From contig JABHCN010000048.1 of NCBI GenBank assembly GCA_018673475.1, positions 62,001 through 126,000 of the forward strand: a DNA stretch of 64,000 nucleotides, read 5' to 3'. Source of the DNA: Actinomycetota bacterium (GTDB taxonomy: Bacteria > Actinomycetota > Acidimicrobiia > Acidimicrobiales > MedAcidi-G1). The position numbers were made by a program, and so were the translations under genes. Positions 34,289 through 44,773 of the stretch are shown here, piece after piece (the stretch's first letter is position 1; each line of letters starts with the position of its first letter). Below the pieces are notes generated by a model that was not told the DNA's origin, did not search any database, and saw only the letters and a program-made list of their open reading frames with translations.

Positions 34289-34310
34289 GCGTGACAGAAG
34301 CACGCCCTCC
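34284..34310 (+). promoter_or_regulatory. Hairpin covering the gcvP ribosome-binding region
   Basis: GGAGGGCGTG (34284-34293) is perfectly complementary to CACGCCCTCC (34301-34310) with a seven-base loop. It overlaps the 3' strand of the second aptamer and includes both the GGAGG and the GTG at 34291. No T-run follows, so it looks like a translational rather than a terminator-type expression platform. Confidence 0.7.
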
Positions 34311-37221
34311 CCTACCCGGAATGGAAACCACAGAGATGTCGAGCCCGGCCGAATCACTTCCGTCTCTGGACGAACTCCTCGACAACACGGCGTTCCATCG
34401 ACGCCACCTCGGTCCAGACCAGCCCGCGGTCGCCAAGATGCTCGAGGTGATCGGCGCCCCCACCCTGAACGACCTCATCGACGCCATCATCCCGGAGTCG
34501 ATCAGGGACAGGACCTCGCTCGACCTCGCCGGGCCGATGGGCGAAGAGGAGACCATTGCCCGACTCCGCGGGTTTGCCGACCGCAACACGGTGGTGACGA
34601 GCCTCATCGGTGCCGGCTGGTACGACACCCACATGCCTGCCGTGATAGCTCGCAACGTGTTCGAGGATCCCGCCTGGTACACCGCGTACACGCCCTATCA
34701 GCCTGAGATATCCCAGGGAAGGCTCGAGGTTCTTCTGGGGTTCCAGACGATGATCTCCGACCTGACGGGAATGGACCTGGCCAACGCATCCCTCCTTGAC
34801 GAGGCAACTGCGGGAGCCGAGGCGATGACCCTGCTGAAGAGGGCGCACCGGGGTGGCCGCAACACCTTCCTCGTGGACTCCGACTGCCACCCACAGGTGA
34901 TCGACGTGATTCAGACCCGCGCCAGACCGCTCGGTATGGAGATCCAGATCGCCGATCCGTGGGCGATCCAGCTGAACGGAGAACACGACGTGTTCGGGTC
35001 GCTCATTGCGTTTCCGGGATCTGGTGGGAACCTGAGGCCCCTAGACAGGGTCGTGGATCATCTTCACGAGGCAGGTGTCGGTGTGGCGGTGACCGCCGAC
35101 CTGTTGGCCCTCTGCCTGGTAACCCCGCCCGGCGAACTCGGCGTGGACGTGGTCGTGGGATCCGCCCAACGTTTCGGGGTGCCAATGGGATTCGGCGGTC
35201 CTCATGCAGGCTTCATGGCAGTCTCCGAGAAGCACAAGAGGATGCTCCCGGGGCGTCTGGTCGGAACATCGGTCGACTCGCACGGCCAGACAGCCCACCG
35301 TCTGGCTCTACAGACCCGCGAGCAGCACATCAGGCGTGAGCGTGCCACATCAAACATCTGTACGGCACAGGTCCTTCTGGCGGTCATATCGGCCCTGTAC
35401 GCCGCCTACCACGGCCCCGCCGGACTCCGGCGCATCGCCCAGCGAACCAACCGGCTCGCCTCGATGCTCGCTACGGGCCTGGTCGATGCCGGCTTCAACG
35501 TCGTCAACGAGGCATTTTTCGACACGATCTCGGTTCACCTGCCAGGAAGGGCCGACGAGATCATCTCCTCTGCCCTTGAACGAGGCTGCAACCTGCGCCG
35601 CATCGATGAGGACACGGTCGGCATCAGCCTCGACGAAACCACACTGCCGTGCACGATCGAGGCGGTGCTGGCTGCCTTCGGGGTCGAGGGGCTCGACCTG
35701 GCGGCACTGGATTCCGCTGCCCGACCAGGTATCCCCACTGAGATGAGGCGGCAGTCTCTGTTCTGCACCTCGGCGTTCTTCAACTCCCATCACAGCGAGA
35801 CCTCGATGCTGCGCTGGCTCCGAAAGTTGGCTGACCGCGACCTGGCCCTCGACAGGACGATGATTCCACTCGGTTCCTGCACGATGAAGTTGAACGCGAC
35901 CACCGAGATGGCAGCAGTGTCATGGCCTGAGTTCTCCCGTATCCACCCCTATGCACCCACAGCCCAGGTTGTTGGCTACCTCGACCTGATCGCCGACCTT
36001 GAGCAAATGCTTGTGGAGATCACCGGTTACTCGGCAGTCTCACTGCAACCCAATGCCGGCTCACAGGGGGAACTTGCCGGCCTCCTCGCCGTACGCGCAT
36101 GGCATGACTCGCGAGGTGACCAGCAGAGGGTCATCTGCCTCATACCGGCATCCGCACATGGGACAAATGCTGCCAGCGCAGTAATGGCAGGCATGAAGGT
36201 CGTGGTTGTCGATTCAGCCGATGACGGCAGCGTCGACCTTGACAACCTCAGGTTCAGCATTGCCGAGAGCGGCGACTGCCTGGCGACCATCATGATCACC
36301 TACCCGTCGACACACGGCGTGTTCGAGCCACAGATCGTCGAGATCTGCGACCTGGTCCATGAGGCCGGAGGGCAGGTCTATCTGGACGGAGCCAACCTGA
36401 ATGCCATGGTCGGCCTGGCCAGACCAGGACAGTTCGGAGCCGATGTCTCGCATCTGAACCTTCACAAGACCTTCTGCATTCCGCACGGCGGTGGCGGCCC
36501 CGGCGTCGGACCTGTAGCTGTCCGGGAACATCTGGCCCCCTTTCTTCCAAGCCATCCGGTCATATCAGGTGCCGGCCCGGCTTCAGGGATCGGAGCCGTC
36601 TCTGCTGCTCCATACGGGTCGGCCGGCATTCTGCCGATCTCATGGGCCTACATCACGATGATGGGAGCCACGGGCCTGCAACGTGCCACCGAGTTGGCGA
36701 TTCTCTCAGCCAACTACGTCGCTGCCCGCCTGGGCCCGCATTTCCCGATTCTGTACGGTGGCAAGGGAGGCTTCGTGGCCCACGAGTGCATCCTGGATGT
36801 AAGGGTGCTGAACGAACACGGGGTGTCGGCTGAGGACGTCTGCAAACGTCTGGTCGACTACGGGTTCCACGCTCCGACTGTGTCGTTCCCGGTTCCCGGC
36901 ACACTCATGGTCGAACCCACCGAGTCAGAGGACCTCGCGGAACTGGATCGCTTCTGTGACGCCATGATTGCAATCGCCGGTGAAGCCCTGAGAATTGCGG
37001 ACGGCGAATGGCCGGTCGATGACAATCCGCTGGTGAACGCACCCCATACAGCCGAGCACCTTGCCGGAACATGGACCCACCCCTACGACAGGCAGACTGC
37101 AGCCTTCCCCGTACCCGGCATGGGGCCCGACAAGTACTGGCCACCGGTTGCCAGGGTTGATTCGGCCTATGGCGACAAGAACCTCATGTGTTCCTGTCCG
37201 CCGGTGAGCGAGTACGCCTGA
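34291..37221 (+). CDS. gcvP: Glycine dehydrogenase (decarboxylating), P-protein
   Basis: The P-protein decarboxylates glycine and passes the aminomethyl group to lipoylated GcvH. It is the long, fused form (both halves in one chain). The pyridoxal-phosphate lysine is Lys726 in [17 protein letters not shown], and the first-half [12 protein letters not shown] and PHAGFMA motifs are present. The outermost start is a GTG at 34291 with GGAGG very close by and inside a hairpin; ATG codons at 34321 and 34336 are good alternatives and would leave a more usual N-terminus. Length is up to 976 residues. A glycine riboswitch controls it. Confidence 0.96.
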   Translation: MTEARPPLPGMETTEMSSPAESLPSLDELLDNTAFHRRHLGPDQPAVAKMLEVIGAPTLNDLIDAIIPESIRDRTSLDLAGPMGEEETIARLRGFADRNTVVTSLIGAGWYDTHMPAVIARNVFEDPAWYTAYTPYQPEISQGRLEVLLGFQTMISDLTGMDLANASLLDEATAGAEAMTLLKRAHRGGRNTFLVDSDCHPQVIDVIQTRARPLGMEIQIADPWAIQLNGEHDVFGSLIAFPGSGGNLRPLDRVVDHLHEAGVGVAVTADLLALCLVTPPGELGVDVVVGSAQRFGVPMGFGGPHAGFMAVSEKHKRMLPGRLVGTSVDSHGQTAHRLALQTREQHIRRERATSNICTAQVLLAVISALYAAYHGPAGLRRIAQRTNRLASMLATGLVDAGFNVVNEAFFDTISVHLPGRADEIISSALERGCNLRRIDEDTVGISLDETTLPCTIEAVLAAFGVEGLDLAALDSAARPGIPTEMRRQSLFCTSAFFNSHHSETSMLRWLRKLADRDLALDRTMIPLGSCTMKLNATTEMAAVSWPEFSRIHPYAPTAQVVGYLDLIADLEQMLVEITGYSAVSLQPNAGSQGELAGLLAVRAWHDSRGDQQRVICLIPASAHGTNAASAVMAGMKVVVVDSADDGSVDLDNLRFSIAESGDCLATIMITYPSTHGVFEPQIVEICDLVHEAGGQVYLDGANLNAMVGLARPGQFGADVSHLNLHKTFCIPHGGGGPGVGPVAVREHLAPFLPSHPVISGAGPASGIGAVSAAPYGSAGILPISWAYITMMGATGLQRATELAILSANYVAARLGPHFPILYGGKGGFVAHECILDVRVLNEHGVSAEDVCKRLVDYGFHAPTVSFPVPGTLMVEPTESEDLAELDRFCDAMIAIAGEALRIADGEWPVDDNPLVNAPHTAEHLAGTWTHPYDRQTAAFPVPGMGPDKYWPPVARVDSAYGDKNLMCSCPPVSEYA

Positions 37222-37272
37222 GCCGGTATCCGGTGCGCCTCACCCGACTATGGAGCGGCCCGCCCGGGTGAT

Positions 37273-37278
37273 TACGGT
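37273..37278 (+). promoter_or_regulatory. -10 hexamer TACGGT for the leaderless acyl-CoA dehydrogenase gene
   Basis: TACGGT is followed by CGACAGC and the ATG at 37286. Confidence 0.5.
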
Positions 37279-37285
37279 CGACAGC

Positions 37286-38506
37286 ATGTCCGACGCATCT
37301 GAACCAGTCGATCCGGACGGACTAGAGGCGTTCCGAAGCCAGGTCAGGGAGTTTCTGGACGCCAACTGTTCCGGATGGGGCGAGGACTCCACTCGTCGTG
37401 ACGATGACGGGGCCTCACGGGCCCGCAGTTTCCAGTCGGCTCTCTCGGCCGCCGGGCTCGCCGGACTCACCTACCAGCGGGAGTTCGGCGGGGCAGGCCT
37501 CAGCAGCGAGCATCAGGAGGCCTTTGATGAGGTGTCGGCACCCTGGCACCTGCCGAACCTGCCTCTAGCCATCTCGCACGGAATGTGCCTGCCGATGCTC
37601 AACCAGTTTGGCACCGACACACAACGTGCCGACTTCATGCCCGACTGCATCAGTGGGCGGAGTATCTGGTGTCAGATGTTCTCTGAACCCGGCGCCGGGT
37701 CCGACGTGGCGGGTCTCTCCACACGGGCCATCAGAGATGGTGACCGGTGGGTTCTCAACGGCCAGAAGGTGTGGACCTCGGGTGCCCACTACTGCGACTT
37801 TGGGATCGTGGTGGCTCGCACCCAACCCGACGTTCCAAAGCACCAGGGTCTCTCGATGTTCATCGTGGATATGTCTGATCCGGCGATCGAGGTTCGGCCC
37901 CTGCGACAGATCTCCGGAGAGAGCGGGTTCAACGAGGTCTTCTTCACCGACCTGCACATCCCTACCGACTGGCTGTTGGGCGACCTCAACCAGGGCTGGA
38001 GTCTGGCCGTGGCGATGCTCATGTTCGAACGGGTCTCCATTGGAGCGGGCCGAGGGGGCCTCGGAGGAGAGCGTGTATCCCAGAATCTGATCTCCCTGGC
38101 GCGACAACTTGACAGGGCCGCTGATCCCCGTATCCGCCAGGCTCTGGCCGACCTGTGGATTCGGGAACGGATCAAGGGCTTCATCGGCAGGCGGATACGC
38201 GACGCTGTGGCCGCTGGCAGGGTTCCCGGGCCGGAGGGCTCCATCGCCAAGCTCAACGGGGCCCTGCTTGCAAGGGCGATTCGTGACGTCTCCATGGAAC
38301 TGGTGGGTCCTGCCGGTCAGGCCTGGGAACCTGACGGCGGCACCGGGGAACGCTGGGCAACGTTTTGCCTTTCGGCCGCTGGAATCAGCATTGCGGGAGG
38401 CACCGACGAGGTGCAGCGCAATATCATCGGCGAACGGGTGCTCGGGTTGCCGCGGGAGCCGAACCCCTTCAAGGACACTGCATGGGAGGACGTACCCCGC
38501 AACTAG
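37286..38506 (+). CDS. Acyl-CoA dehydrogenase family protein
   Basis: A 406-residue FAD enzyme that introduces an alpha-beta double bond into an acyl-CoA. FAD-binding motifs are QMFSEPGAGSDVAGL and VWTSGAHYCDFGIVVART, and the C-terminal IAGGTDEVQRNIIGERVLGLPREP is typical of actinobacterial FadE proteins. I cannot assign a chain length or steroid substrate. The outer ATG at 37250 is not preferred; the ATG at 37286 follows a leaderless hexamer. It is followed by mycothione reductase after 92 bases, without an obvious functional link. Confidence 0.9.
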   Translation: MSDASEPVDPDGLEAFRSQVREFLDANCSGWGEDSTRRDDDGASRARSFQSALSAAGLAGLTYQREFGGAGLSSEHQEAFDEVSAPWHLPNLPLAISHGMCLPMLNQFGTDTQRADFMPDCISGRSIWCQMFSEPGAGSDVAGLSTRAIRDGDRWVLNGQKVWTSGAHYCDFGIVVARTQPDVPKHQGLSMFIVDMSDPAIEVRPLRQISGESGFNEVFFTDLHIPTDWLLGDLNQGWSLAVAMLMFERVSIGAGRGGLGGERVSQNLISLARQLDRAADPRIRQALADLWIRERIKGFIGRRIRDAVAAGRVPGPEGSIAKLNGALLARAIRDVSMELVGPAGQAWEPDGGTGERWATFCLSAAGISIAGGTDEVQRNIIGERVLGLPREPNPFKDTAWEDVPRN

Positions 38507-38598
38507 CGACACTCCAGTTCCTTCATCTGGGGGGTCTGGACTATCCGCACAGCGGTCCGGGTTACCACCTCAGATACCAGACAGTGAGAGGGAAGCAG

Positions 38599-39945
38599 AT
38601 GCCACACCATGACCTTTTGATAATCGGAGCCGGATCCGGCAACACCGTCGCCAGGAAGAACTATTCCGAGATGGATGTCGCCATCGTCGAGCCGTGGGTG
38701 TTCGGTGGCACCTGCCTGAACCGGGGCTGCATCCCCTCCAAGATGTTCGTGCACGCGGCCGACGTGGCGCTCTCGGCCCGGCGGGGTGAATCCCTCGGTG
38801 TCCACACGACATTCGAGGGTGCCGACTGGCCGGCGATCCGCGACCGTGTCTTTGGCCGGATCGACCCGATCGCTCTCAGCGGACGTGACTACCGCGTGGG
38901 GCTGGAGAACATGACCGTCTATGAGAGCCATGCCCGCTTCACCGGCGAGCGACGCGTCGACATCGACGGAACCAGCGTGTCGGCCGAGCAGATCGTCGTC
39001 GCCGCCGGAGGGAGGCCCGTGGCTCCAGACCTGCCTGGCTTGACCGAGGTTCCGTTTCACACCTCTGACTCGATCATGAGACTCGATTCCCTTCCCGAGC
39101 ATCTGGTGATCCTGGGTGGAGGGTTCATCGCCATCGAGATGGCGCACGTGTTCGAGGCCCTTGGTAGCCGGGTGACCATCGTCCACCGAAGCGACCTGCT
39201 TCTGCGGGGCGCAGACGAGTCGATCCGGGAGCGGATCACCGAGATCTACTCGGCCCGCATGGACGTTCGCCTGAACACGACCGTCACCACTGTTTCACAC
39301 GAGAACGGATTCACCCTCGATCTGAGCGACGGTTCGTCCCTTGAGGCCGACCAGCTGCTCGTGGCTACGGGCAGGCGCCCCAACAGCGACACGCTCGACG
39401 TGGCAGCCGGTGGGATTGACACCAACGAACTTGGCCTCATCACCACAGACGACTACCTGCGAACCTCCTCTGATGGGGTCTGGGCCCTGGGCGACATAAC
39501 AAATCCGGCCCAGCTGAAGCACATCGCCAACGCCGAGGCGCGCATCCTCACCCACAACCTCTTGAACCCTGATGACCTGTGGGCGATGGACAACTCAATC
39601 ACGCCTCACGCCGTCTTCGGACATCCCCAGATAGGCAGCGTCGGCCGCACCGAACAGGAACTTGTCGATGCCGGCACCCCACACACCGTCTCGGTGCGCA
39701 ACTACTCCGACATTGCCTACGGCTGGGCCATGGAGGACTCGACCGGCTTTGTGAAGCTCCTGGCTGACCCCTCCTCAAGGTTGCTGCTGGGAGCCCACAT
39801 CATCGGCCCGCATGCACCAACCCTCATCCAGCAGTTGATTCAGGGGATGACATCCGGACAAACCGTCGACGAGATGGCCCGCGGCCAGCTGTACGTACAT
39901 CCGGCAATGCCCGAGGTCGTCGAACAGGCACTGCTGGAACTCTGA
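38599..39945 (+). CDS. mtr: Mycothione reductase
   Basis: Reduces mycothiol disulfide with NADPH, keeping the main actinobacterial thiol reduced. The 448-residue flavoprotein disulfide reductase has GAGSGN (FAD), the redox pair C39-LNRG-C44, RVFGRIDPIALSG, a GGGFIAIEMAHVF dinucleotide site, VFGHPQIGSVG and the interface motif QLYVHPAMPEVVEQALL, which is the mycothione reductase form of the C-terminal His-Glu. The frame runs upstream to 38365, but those codons overlap the previous gene; the ATG at 38599 has GAGGGAAG upstream. Its presence shows the organism uses mycothiol. Confidence 0.93.
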   Translation: MPHHDLLIIGAGSGNTVARKNYSEMDVAIVEPWVFGGTCLNRGCIPSKMFVHAADVALSARRGESLGVHTTFEGADWPAIRDRVFGRIDPIALSGRDYRVGLENMTVYESHARFTGERRVDIDGTSVSAEQIVVAAGGRPVAPDLPGLTEVPFHTSDSIMRLDSLPEHLVILGGGFIAIEMAHVFEALGSRVTIVHRSDLLLRGADESIRERITEIYSARMDVRLNTTVTTVSHENGFTLDLSDGSSLEADQLLVATGRRPNSDTLDVAAGGIDTNELGLITTDDYLRTSSDGVWALGDITNPAQLKHIANAEARILTHNLLNPDDLWAMDNSITPHAVFGHPQIGSVGRTEQELVDAGTPHTVSVRNYSDIAYGWAMEDSTGFVKLLADPSSRLLLGAHIIGPHAPTLIQQLIQGMTSGQTVDEMARGQLYVHPAMPEVVEQALLEL

Positions 39946-39960
39946 GGCACCCAGCCTCTG

Positions 39961-41592
39961 TCAGGAGGAGCCCTCGAGAACCTCGCGGGCCCACCTGTAG
40001 TCGGGTTTGCCATTGGGACCCCTCCGGATGAGATCGACCAGAAGGATCCGTTTGGGAACCTTGTAACCGGCCAGAACCGTCCGCGAATACCGGTTCAGGG
40101 CCTCCTCGTCGATGGCCTCGCCGTTTGCTGCGTTCAGTTCCACAACCGCTGCCACCGCCTGCCCCCAGCGCTCATCGGGCAGGCCGACGACGTTGCAGTC
40201 CGCTACCCCGGGGTGTTCCTTGATCGCCTCCTCGACCTCTTCCGGGTAGACCTTTTCGCCTCCGGTGTTGATGCATGCCGATCCACGCCCCAAGAGGGTG
40301 ATGCTGCCGTCTGTCTCGACTGTTGCCCAGTCGCCGGGGATGGACCATCGGCGTCCACCGATCACGGGAAAGGTCTCCTCGGTCTTCTCCGGGTCCTTGT
40401 AGTAACCGAGCGGAATCGGATCTCCCAGAGCCAGGCGGCCACGTTCGCCGGACCCTGGGACAACGTCCTGGCCGTCGTCGTTGAAGACCCTGGCTCTCTC
40501 GCCGAGGGAGAAGCGTGCGGTGCCAGCGTCCCTGAGTTCTCTCGAGGTGACCTGGGAGCCCATTCCGGTTCCCTCACTCGAGCCGAGGACGTCGACGATC
40601 GTGCAGTCATGGTGGGCAAGGAGTCCGGCCTTCACAGGTGCGCTGAACATGACCCCTGAGGAAAGTAGGAGGCGGAGCGTGCTGAGGTCCCAGGACCTAC
40701 CGGCACTTGATGCACGGTCAAGGGAATCGAGCATGGGACGGGCGAAGGCGTCTCCGACGATGGTAACCATCGTGATCTTCTCGGACTCGACGACCGTCCA
40801 GAGTTCGTCAGGATCGAAGGAGCCCTGTCCCAGAGTTGCGATCATTCCTCCGTGTGTGAGCGTCGCAAGGCTGCTCAGTCCTGACGTGCCGTGCATGAGC
40901 GGCGCGGCACAGAGTTGCCGGACACGACTTCCGGCTGTTGAGACGCGGCTTGCCGCCGCTGCCACCTCATCGGCGGTACGAGGTAGGGCCTCACCCAGTG
41001 AGGCAAAGGTCTTTGCCATGTTGGCGAAGAGGCTGTCGTGTGACCACATCACGGCCTTGGGCATGCCCGTGGTCCCACCGGTATAGAGAAACCAGAGGTC
41101 GCTCCCAGAGCGATCGATACGTGGCATCGGTGAGCTGGCGAGCGCCTCCTCGTAGGAGATGGCCCAGGAGGGTGTGTCGCCGCCGCCTACCTGCACCAGG
41201 GCCTTCAGGTCAGGGAAGCCCTCGCGCACATCGTCAACCCTGTCGGCGAGGCTGTGGTCGAAGAAGAGGGCCTCGGCGTCGGAGTTGTCGAGGATGTAGG
41301 CCAGCTCATCACCCAGATAGCGGTAGTTGACGTTGGCGGGCACGCAACGCAGCTTGAAGGCCGCGTACTGGGCCTCGGGGTACTCGACTCCGTTGTAGCA
41401 GTAGAGGGCGACCTTCGATCCGGCATCGAGGCCCCTTGACCGCAGCGTGCCCGCCAGACAGGCTGCGCGGTGGTCGTAGTCGGCCCACGATGTGCGCCTG
41501 CCTCCTACCGCCAACACCGTCTGGTCACCCACGGCGTCGGCCACGGCCTCCCACGCGGTTGCCAGGTTCAGGGTCGTGGCCTGTTCGGACAT
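39961..41592 (-). CDS. Acyl-CoA synthetase (AMP-binding), FadD type
   Basis: A 543-residue ANL-superfamily enzyme activating a carboxylic acid via an acyl-adenylate. The P-loop is YTGGTTGMPK (about 170-179), with LGSSEGTG, the GDWATVETDG segment, and the C-terminal domain with the catalytic lysine in RRGPNGKPDYRWA. It resembles the FadD13/FadD19 group for fatty or steroid side-chain acids, but the substrate cannot be set. It stands on the opposite strand between mtr and aroC. TAACCT lies eight bases before the ATG. Confidence 0.9.
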   Translation of the reverse strand: MSEQATTLNLATAWEAVADAVGDQTVLAVGGRRTSWADYDHRAACLAGTLRSRGLDAGSKVALYCYNGVEYPEAQYAAFKLRCVPANVNYRYLGDELAYILDNSDAEALFFDHSLADRVDDVREGFPDLKALVQVGGGDTPSWAISYEEALASSPMPRIDRSGSDLWFLYTGGTTGMPKAVMWSHDSLFANMAKTFASLGEALPRTADEVAAAASRVSTAGSRVRQLCAAPLMHGTSGLSSLATLTHGGMIATLGQGSFDPDELWTVVESEKITMVTIVGDAFARPMLDSLDRASSAGRSWDLSTLRLLLSSGVMFSAPVKAGLLAHHDCTIVDVLGSSEGTGMGSQVTSRELRDAGTARFSLGERARVFNDDGQDVVPGSGERGRLALGDPIPLGYYKDPEKTEETFPVIGGRRWSIPGDWATVETDGSITLLGRGSACINTGGEKVYPEEVEEAIKEHPGVADCNVVGLPDERWGQAVAAVVELNAANGEAIDEEALNRYSRTVLAGYKVPKRILLVDLIRRGPNGKPDYRWAREVLEGSS

Positions 41593-41691
41593 GGTCAGCG
41601 AGGTTAGCCCCCAGGTGGATTCCCGCCTGTAGCCGGATCAGCCCGGAAAGGTCTCGGGCCGGGCGCAGCGCCGCCCCTATGCTCGATAACC

Positions 41692-42780
41692 GTGGGAAGC
41701 ACCTTTGGATCGCTGTTTCGAATCTCCACCTGGGGCGAGAGCCATGGTGGGGGCATTGGCGTGGTCGTCGACGGCTGTCCACCCCGTCTGCCCCTCACCG
41801 AGCAGCACCTCCAGGCCGACCTCGACAGGCGCCGTCCGGGTCAGAGCAGCATCACAACACAGCGCTCCGAGGCCGATAACGCCGAGATCCTCTCAGGTGT
41901 CTTCGAGGGGGTAACCACCGGCTCACCGATCGCCGTCCTGGTGCGCAACTCCGATGCCGAACCAGGCGCCTACGAACACCTGCGTGACGTCTACCGTCCT
42001 TCACACGCCGACTACACGTACGAGGCCAGGTACGGGGTTCGCGACTGGCGAGGTGGTGGACGCTCAAGCGCCAGAGAGACAATAGGGAGGGTGGCCGCAG
42101 GGGCCGTGGCCCGCCAACTGTTGCAGCGGGCTGCCGGCATCGAGGTGTTGGCATGGGTCAGCCAGGTGCACACTATTTTCTCCAATGTCGACTCCGACAG
42201 CGTGACCCTCGCTCAGGTGGAGGCAGATCCGACACGATGCCCTGACCCTGATGCCGCCGCCGCAATGACCTTTGCAATCGATGCTGCCCGTCGCGAAGGC
42301 GACTCTCTGGGAGGCATCGTTACGTGCGTTGCCCGCAATGTGCCGGCCGGTCTCGGTGACCCGGTGTTTGACAGGCTCGAGGCAGATCTGGCAAAGGGGA
42401 TGCTCTCGCTTCCAGCCTCGAAGGGCTTCGACATCGGCAGTGGCTTTGCTGCCGTGACCATGACCGGTCTAGAACACAACGATCCGTTCGTGCCAGGCGA
42501 ATCCGGCCCCGTCACCACCTCCAACAGGTCTGGCGGAGTTCAGGGTGGAATCTCAAACGGTGCCGACCTCTTGTTTCGCGTTGCGTTCAAGCCCACAGCC
42601 ACGATCTCGTCTCCTCAGGAGACCGTCGACACCTCCAACAGGCCGACAACCCTCGAGGCCAGGGGGCGCCACGATCCTTGTGTTCTTCCAAGGGCTGTTC
42701 CCCTCGTCGAGTCCATGGCACTGCTCACCCTCGCTGACCACTGGCTGCGACACAAGGCCGTCGACGTTCTGCCCGACTGA
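41692..42780 (+). CDS. aroC: Chorismate synthase
   Basis: Last step of the shikimate pathway, using reduced FMN without net redox change. The 362-residue sequence carries the signatures [45 protein letters not shown] and [14 protein letters not shown], plus [12 protein letters not shown] near the C-terminus. TATGCT lies eight bases before the GTG start, suggesting a leader of a couple of bases or none. It is not next to other aro genes here. Confidence 0.96.
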   Translation: MGSTFGSLFRISTWGESHGGGIGVVVDGCPPRLPLTEQHLQADLDRRRPGQSSITTQRSEADNAEILSGVFEGVTTGSPIAVLVRNSDAEPGAYEHLRDVYRPSHADYTYEARYGVRDWRGGGRSSARETIGRVAAGAVARQLLQRAAGIEVLAWVSQVHTIFSNVDSDSVTLAQVEADPTRCPDPDAAAAMTFAIDAARREGDSLGGIVTCVARNVPAGLGDPVFDRLEADLAKGMLSLPASKGFDIGSGFAAVTMTGLEHNDPFVPGESGPVTTSNRSGGVQGGISNGADLLFRVAFKPTATISSPQETVDTSNRPTTLEARGRHDPCVLPRAVPLVESMALLTLADHWLRHKAVDVLPD

Positions 42781-42885
42781 CCCGCTTTGGGGGTCCGAGT
42801 CCCCGAACAATACGCTCTCCCCACCCGCATCCCCATCCACTGATCCGGCCAGCGACCGGATTGACCACCCGGTCTGGAGTAGACG

Positions 42886-43650
42886 ATGACCGACCTGAAC
42901 CCGTACTACGTACCAGCGATACTCTCCGACACCGACGCTGAGCGCCGGCACCGAAAGGAATACCTGGCGGCTGCTTTTCGGCTCTTCGGCCGATTCGGCT
43001 TCAGCGAAGGCGTTGCCGGGCACATTACCGCCCGTGACCCCGAGCACACGGAGTGCTTCTGGGTGAACCCATTCGGCATGGCCTTCGGCCAGATCAGCGC
43101 CTCAGACCTGTTGCTCGTCGACCACTCGGGCAACGTGGTCGAAGGTTCCTACTCCGTGAACCAGGCTGCCTTCGCAATCCATTCTGCGTTGCACATGGCT
43201 CGCCCTGAGATCGTGGCAGCCGCGCACTCCCACTCGGTATTCGGGAAGGCATGGTCCACGCTTGGAAGGCTGCTCGACCCGCTGACCCAGGACTCCTGCA
43301 TCTTTTTTGACAACCATGTCCTGTTCGATGACTACACCGGAGTCGTCAACGACCCCGAGGAGGGCAAACGGATTGCACATGCCCTGGGTGGCAACGGTGC
43401 AGCCATCTTGAGGAACCACGGACTGTTGACGGTCGGGCGGTGCGTCGAGGAGGCACTCTGGTTGTTCGTCTCAATGGAGCGGACCTGTCAGGCTCAGCTT
43501 CTGGCTGAGGCGGCGGGCACCCCGGTTCTGATCGACGCGGATGTCGCAGCCGAGACCGCTGCCTACCTGAACCACCCCTACTCGGGCTGGTTCAGCCCGC
43601 AGCCCATGTTCGACCAGATAATGAGAGATCAACCCGACCTGCGCGAGTGA
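42886..43650 (+). CDS. Class II aldolase/adducin-family protein
   Basis: A 254-residue protein of the class II aldolase/epimerase fold. Zinc ligands are seen in AAHSHSVFG and RNHGLLTVG; the metal site and length fit the group, but the substrate (sugar phosphate or other) is not readable. CTGGAG precedes the ATG by about eight bases. It stands between aroC and the convergent gcvT. Confidence 0.87.
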   Translation: MTDLNPYYVPAILSDTDAERRHRKEYLAAAFRLFGRFGFSEGVAGHITARDPEHTECFWVNPFGMAFGQISASDLLLVDHSGNVVEGSYSVNQAAFAIHSALHMARPEIVAAAHSHSVFGKAWSTLGRLLDPLTQDSCIFFDNHVLFDDYTGVVNDPEEGKRIAHALGGNGAAILRNHGLLTVGRCVEEALWLFVSMERTCQAQLLAEAAGTPVLIDADVAAETAAYLNHPYSGWFSPQPMFDQIMRDQPDLRE

Positions 43651-43682
43651 GTTGCGGGTATACGCCGATCAGCATGCTCAAG

Positions 43683-44741
43683 TCAGATGAACGGCAGGTC
43701 TGTGACCATTGCCGGCACCTCTTTACCACGCTGGTCAAGCGCCACGGTTGAACCCACATCGAGGCCAATGGGGAGAAACCCCATTGCTATGCCATGCCCC
43801 AGGCAGGGTGAGAAGTTGCCGCTCGTGACGATGGCGACCTCCGTTCCTTCGTGAAGTACCGACTGGCCTTCTCTGGGAGGGCGCCTACCTGGCGTCGAGA
43901 GGCCCCGCAGCAGCCGCTCTGTTCCTCCTTCACGCAGTGCAGCGAGGGCACTTCTACCCCTGAAAGCCTCCTTGTCCCAGCCGACGACCCATCCGAGTCC
44001 AGCATGCAGGGGTGTGATCCCGGGGCCCAGCTCATGGCCGTGCAGGGGAAGGCCGGCTTCGAGTCTCAAGGTATCACGGGCTCCGAGGCCCGCCGGGTCA
44101 GCTCCGGCAGCGACCAGAGCGTGCCACAGCGAAGCGGCCACACCGTTCGGCACAGACAGTTCGAAGCCCCGCTCACCGGTGTAGCCGGTGCCTGCGACCA
44201 GTGCCGGCGAGCCCTCCCATTCAAAGGTCGAGACCCTGAAGCGTCCAACCTGTGCGGCATCGGGCGCCACATTCTCGAGAAGTGTGCGGGCATGGGGACC
44301 CTGTAGCGCCAGAAGGGTCCGATCAGCGGCCACGTCGACGCAACCGGGAAGGGCGCCGAGCACATCGGCGTTGTTGGCAGCATTGGGGAGGACCATGAAG
44401 TTGTCGTCGGCAAGCCACCACACGATGATGTCATCGAGGACAGACCCGTCTGCCTCGTCGAGAAGATGTGTGTACTGGGCACGTCCCGGTGAGATTCGAC
44501 GAAGGTCGTTTGAGAGGCCAGCCTGGAGTTGCCCGAACGCCGCTGCGCCCTTCAACTCAAGGGTTCCGAGGTGGCTTACGTCGAAGAGGGCCGCTCCCTG
44601 CCGACAGGCCATGTGCTCTGAGATCGTGCCGGCCGGGTAGTTGAGCGGCATTTCCCAACCGCCGAAAGGGACCATCCTCGCCTGGGCATCCCTGTGAACC
44701 TGGTCGAGCGGTGACAGCGAGAGGTCTGGCTGCCCGGTCAT
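43683..44741 (-). CDS. gcvT: Aminomethyltransferase, T-protein of glycine cleavage
   Basis: Moves the methylene group from GcvH-bound aminomethyl to tetrahydrofolate, releasing ammonia. The 352-residue sequence has LDQVHRDAQARMVPFGGWEMPL, FDVSHLGTLELKG, TGYTGERGFELSVP and GARDTLRLEAGLPLHGHEL. TATCGT lies seven bases before the ATG and no ribosome-binding site is present. The gene is separated from gcvP by about 6 kb and from gcvH by 3.5 kb, so the glycine cleavage genes are split into three transcription units. Confidence 0.95.
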   Translation of the reverse strand: MTGQPDLSLSPLDQVHRDAQARMVPFGGWEMPLNYPAGTISEHMACRQGAALFDVSHLGTLELKGAAAFGQLQAGLSNDLRRISPGRAQYTHLLDEADGSVLDDIIVWWLADDNFMVLPNAANNADVLGALPGCVDVAADRTLLALQGPHARTLLENVAPDAAQVGRFRVSTFEWEGSPALVAGTGYTGERGFELSVPNGVAASLWHALVAAGADPAGLGARDTLRLEAGLPLHGHELGPGITPLHAGLGWVVGWDKEAFRGRSALAALREGGTERLLRGLSTPGRRPPREGQSVLHEGTEVAIVTSGNFSPCLGHGIAMGFLPIGLDVGSTVALDQRGKEVPAMVTDLPFI

Positions 44742-44748
44742 GGGTGCG

Positions 44749-44754
44749 ACGATA
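44749..44754 (-). promoter_or_regulatory. -10 hexamer TATCGT for leaderless gcvT
   Basis: TATCGT ends seven bases before the gcvT ATG. Confidence 0.5.
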
Positions 44755-44773
44755 CCCGCTACTGATGCAGGGG

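Noticed and set aside
37565-38512. 315-codon minus-strand frame opposite the acyl-CoA dehydrogenase
   Set aside because: Shadow frame; no motif or plausible start.
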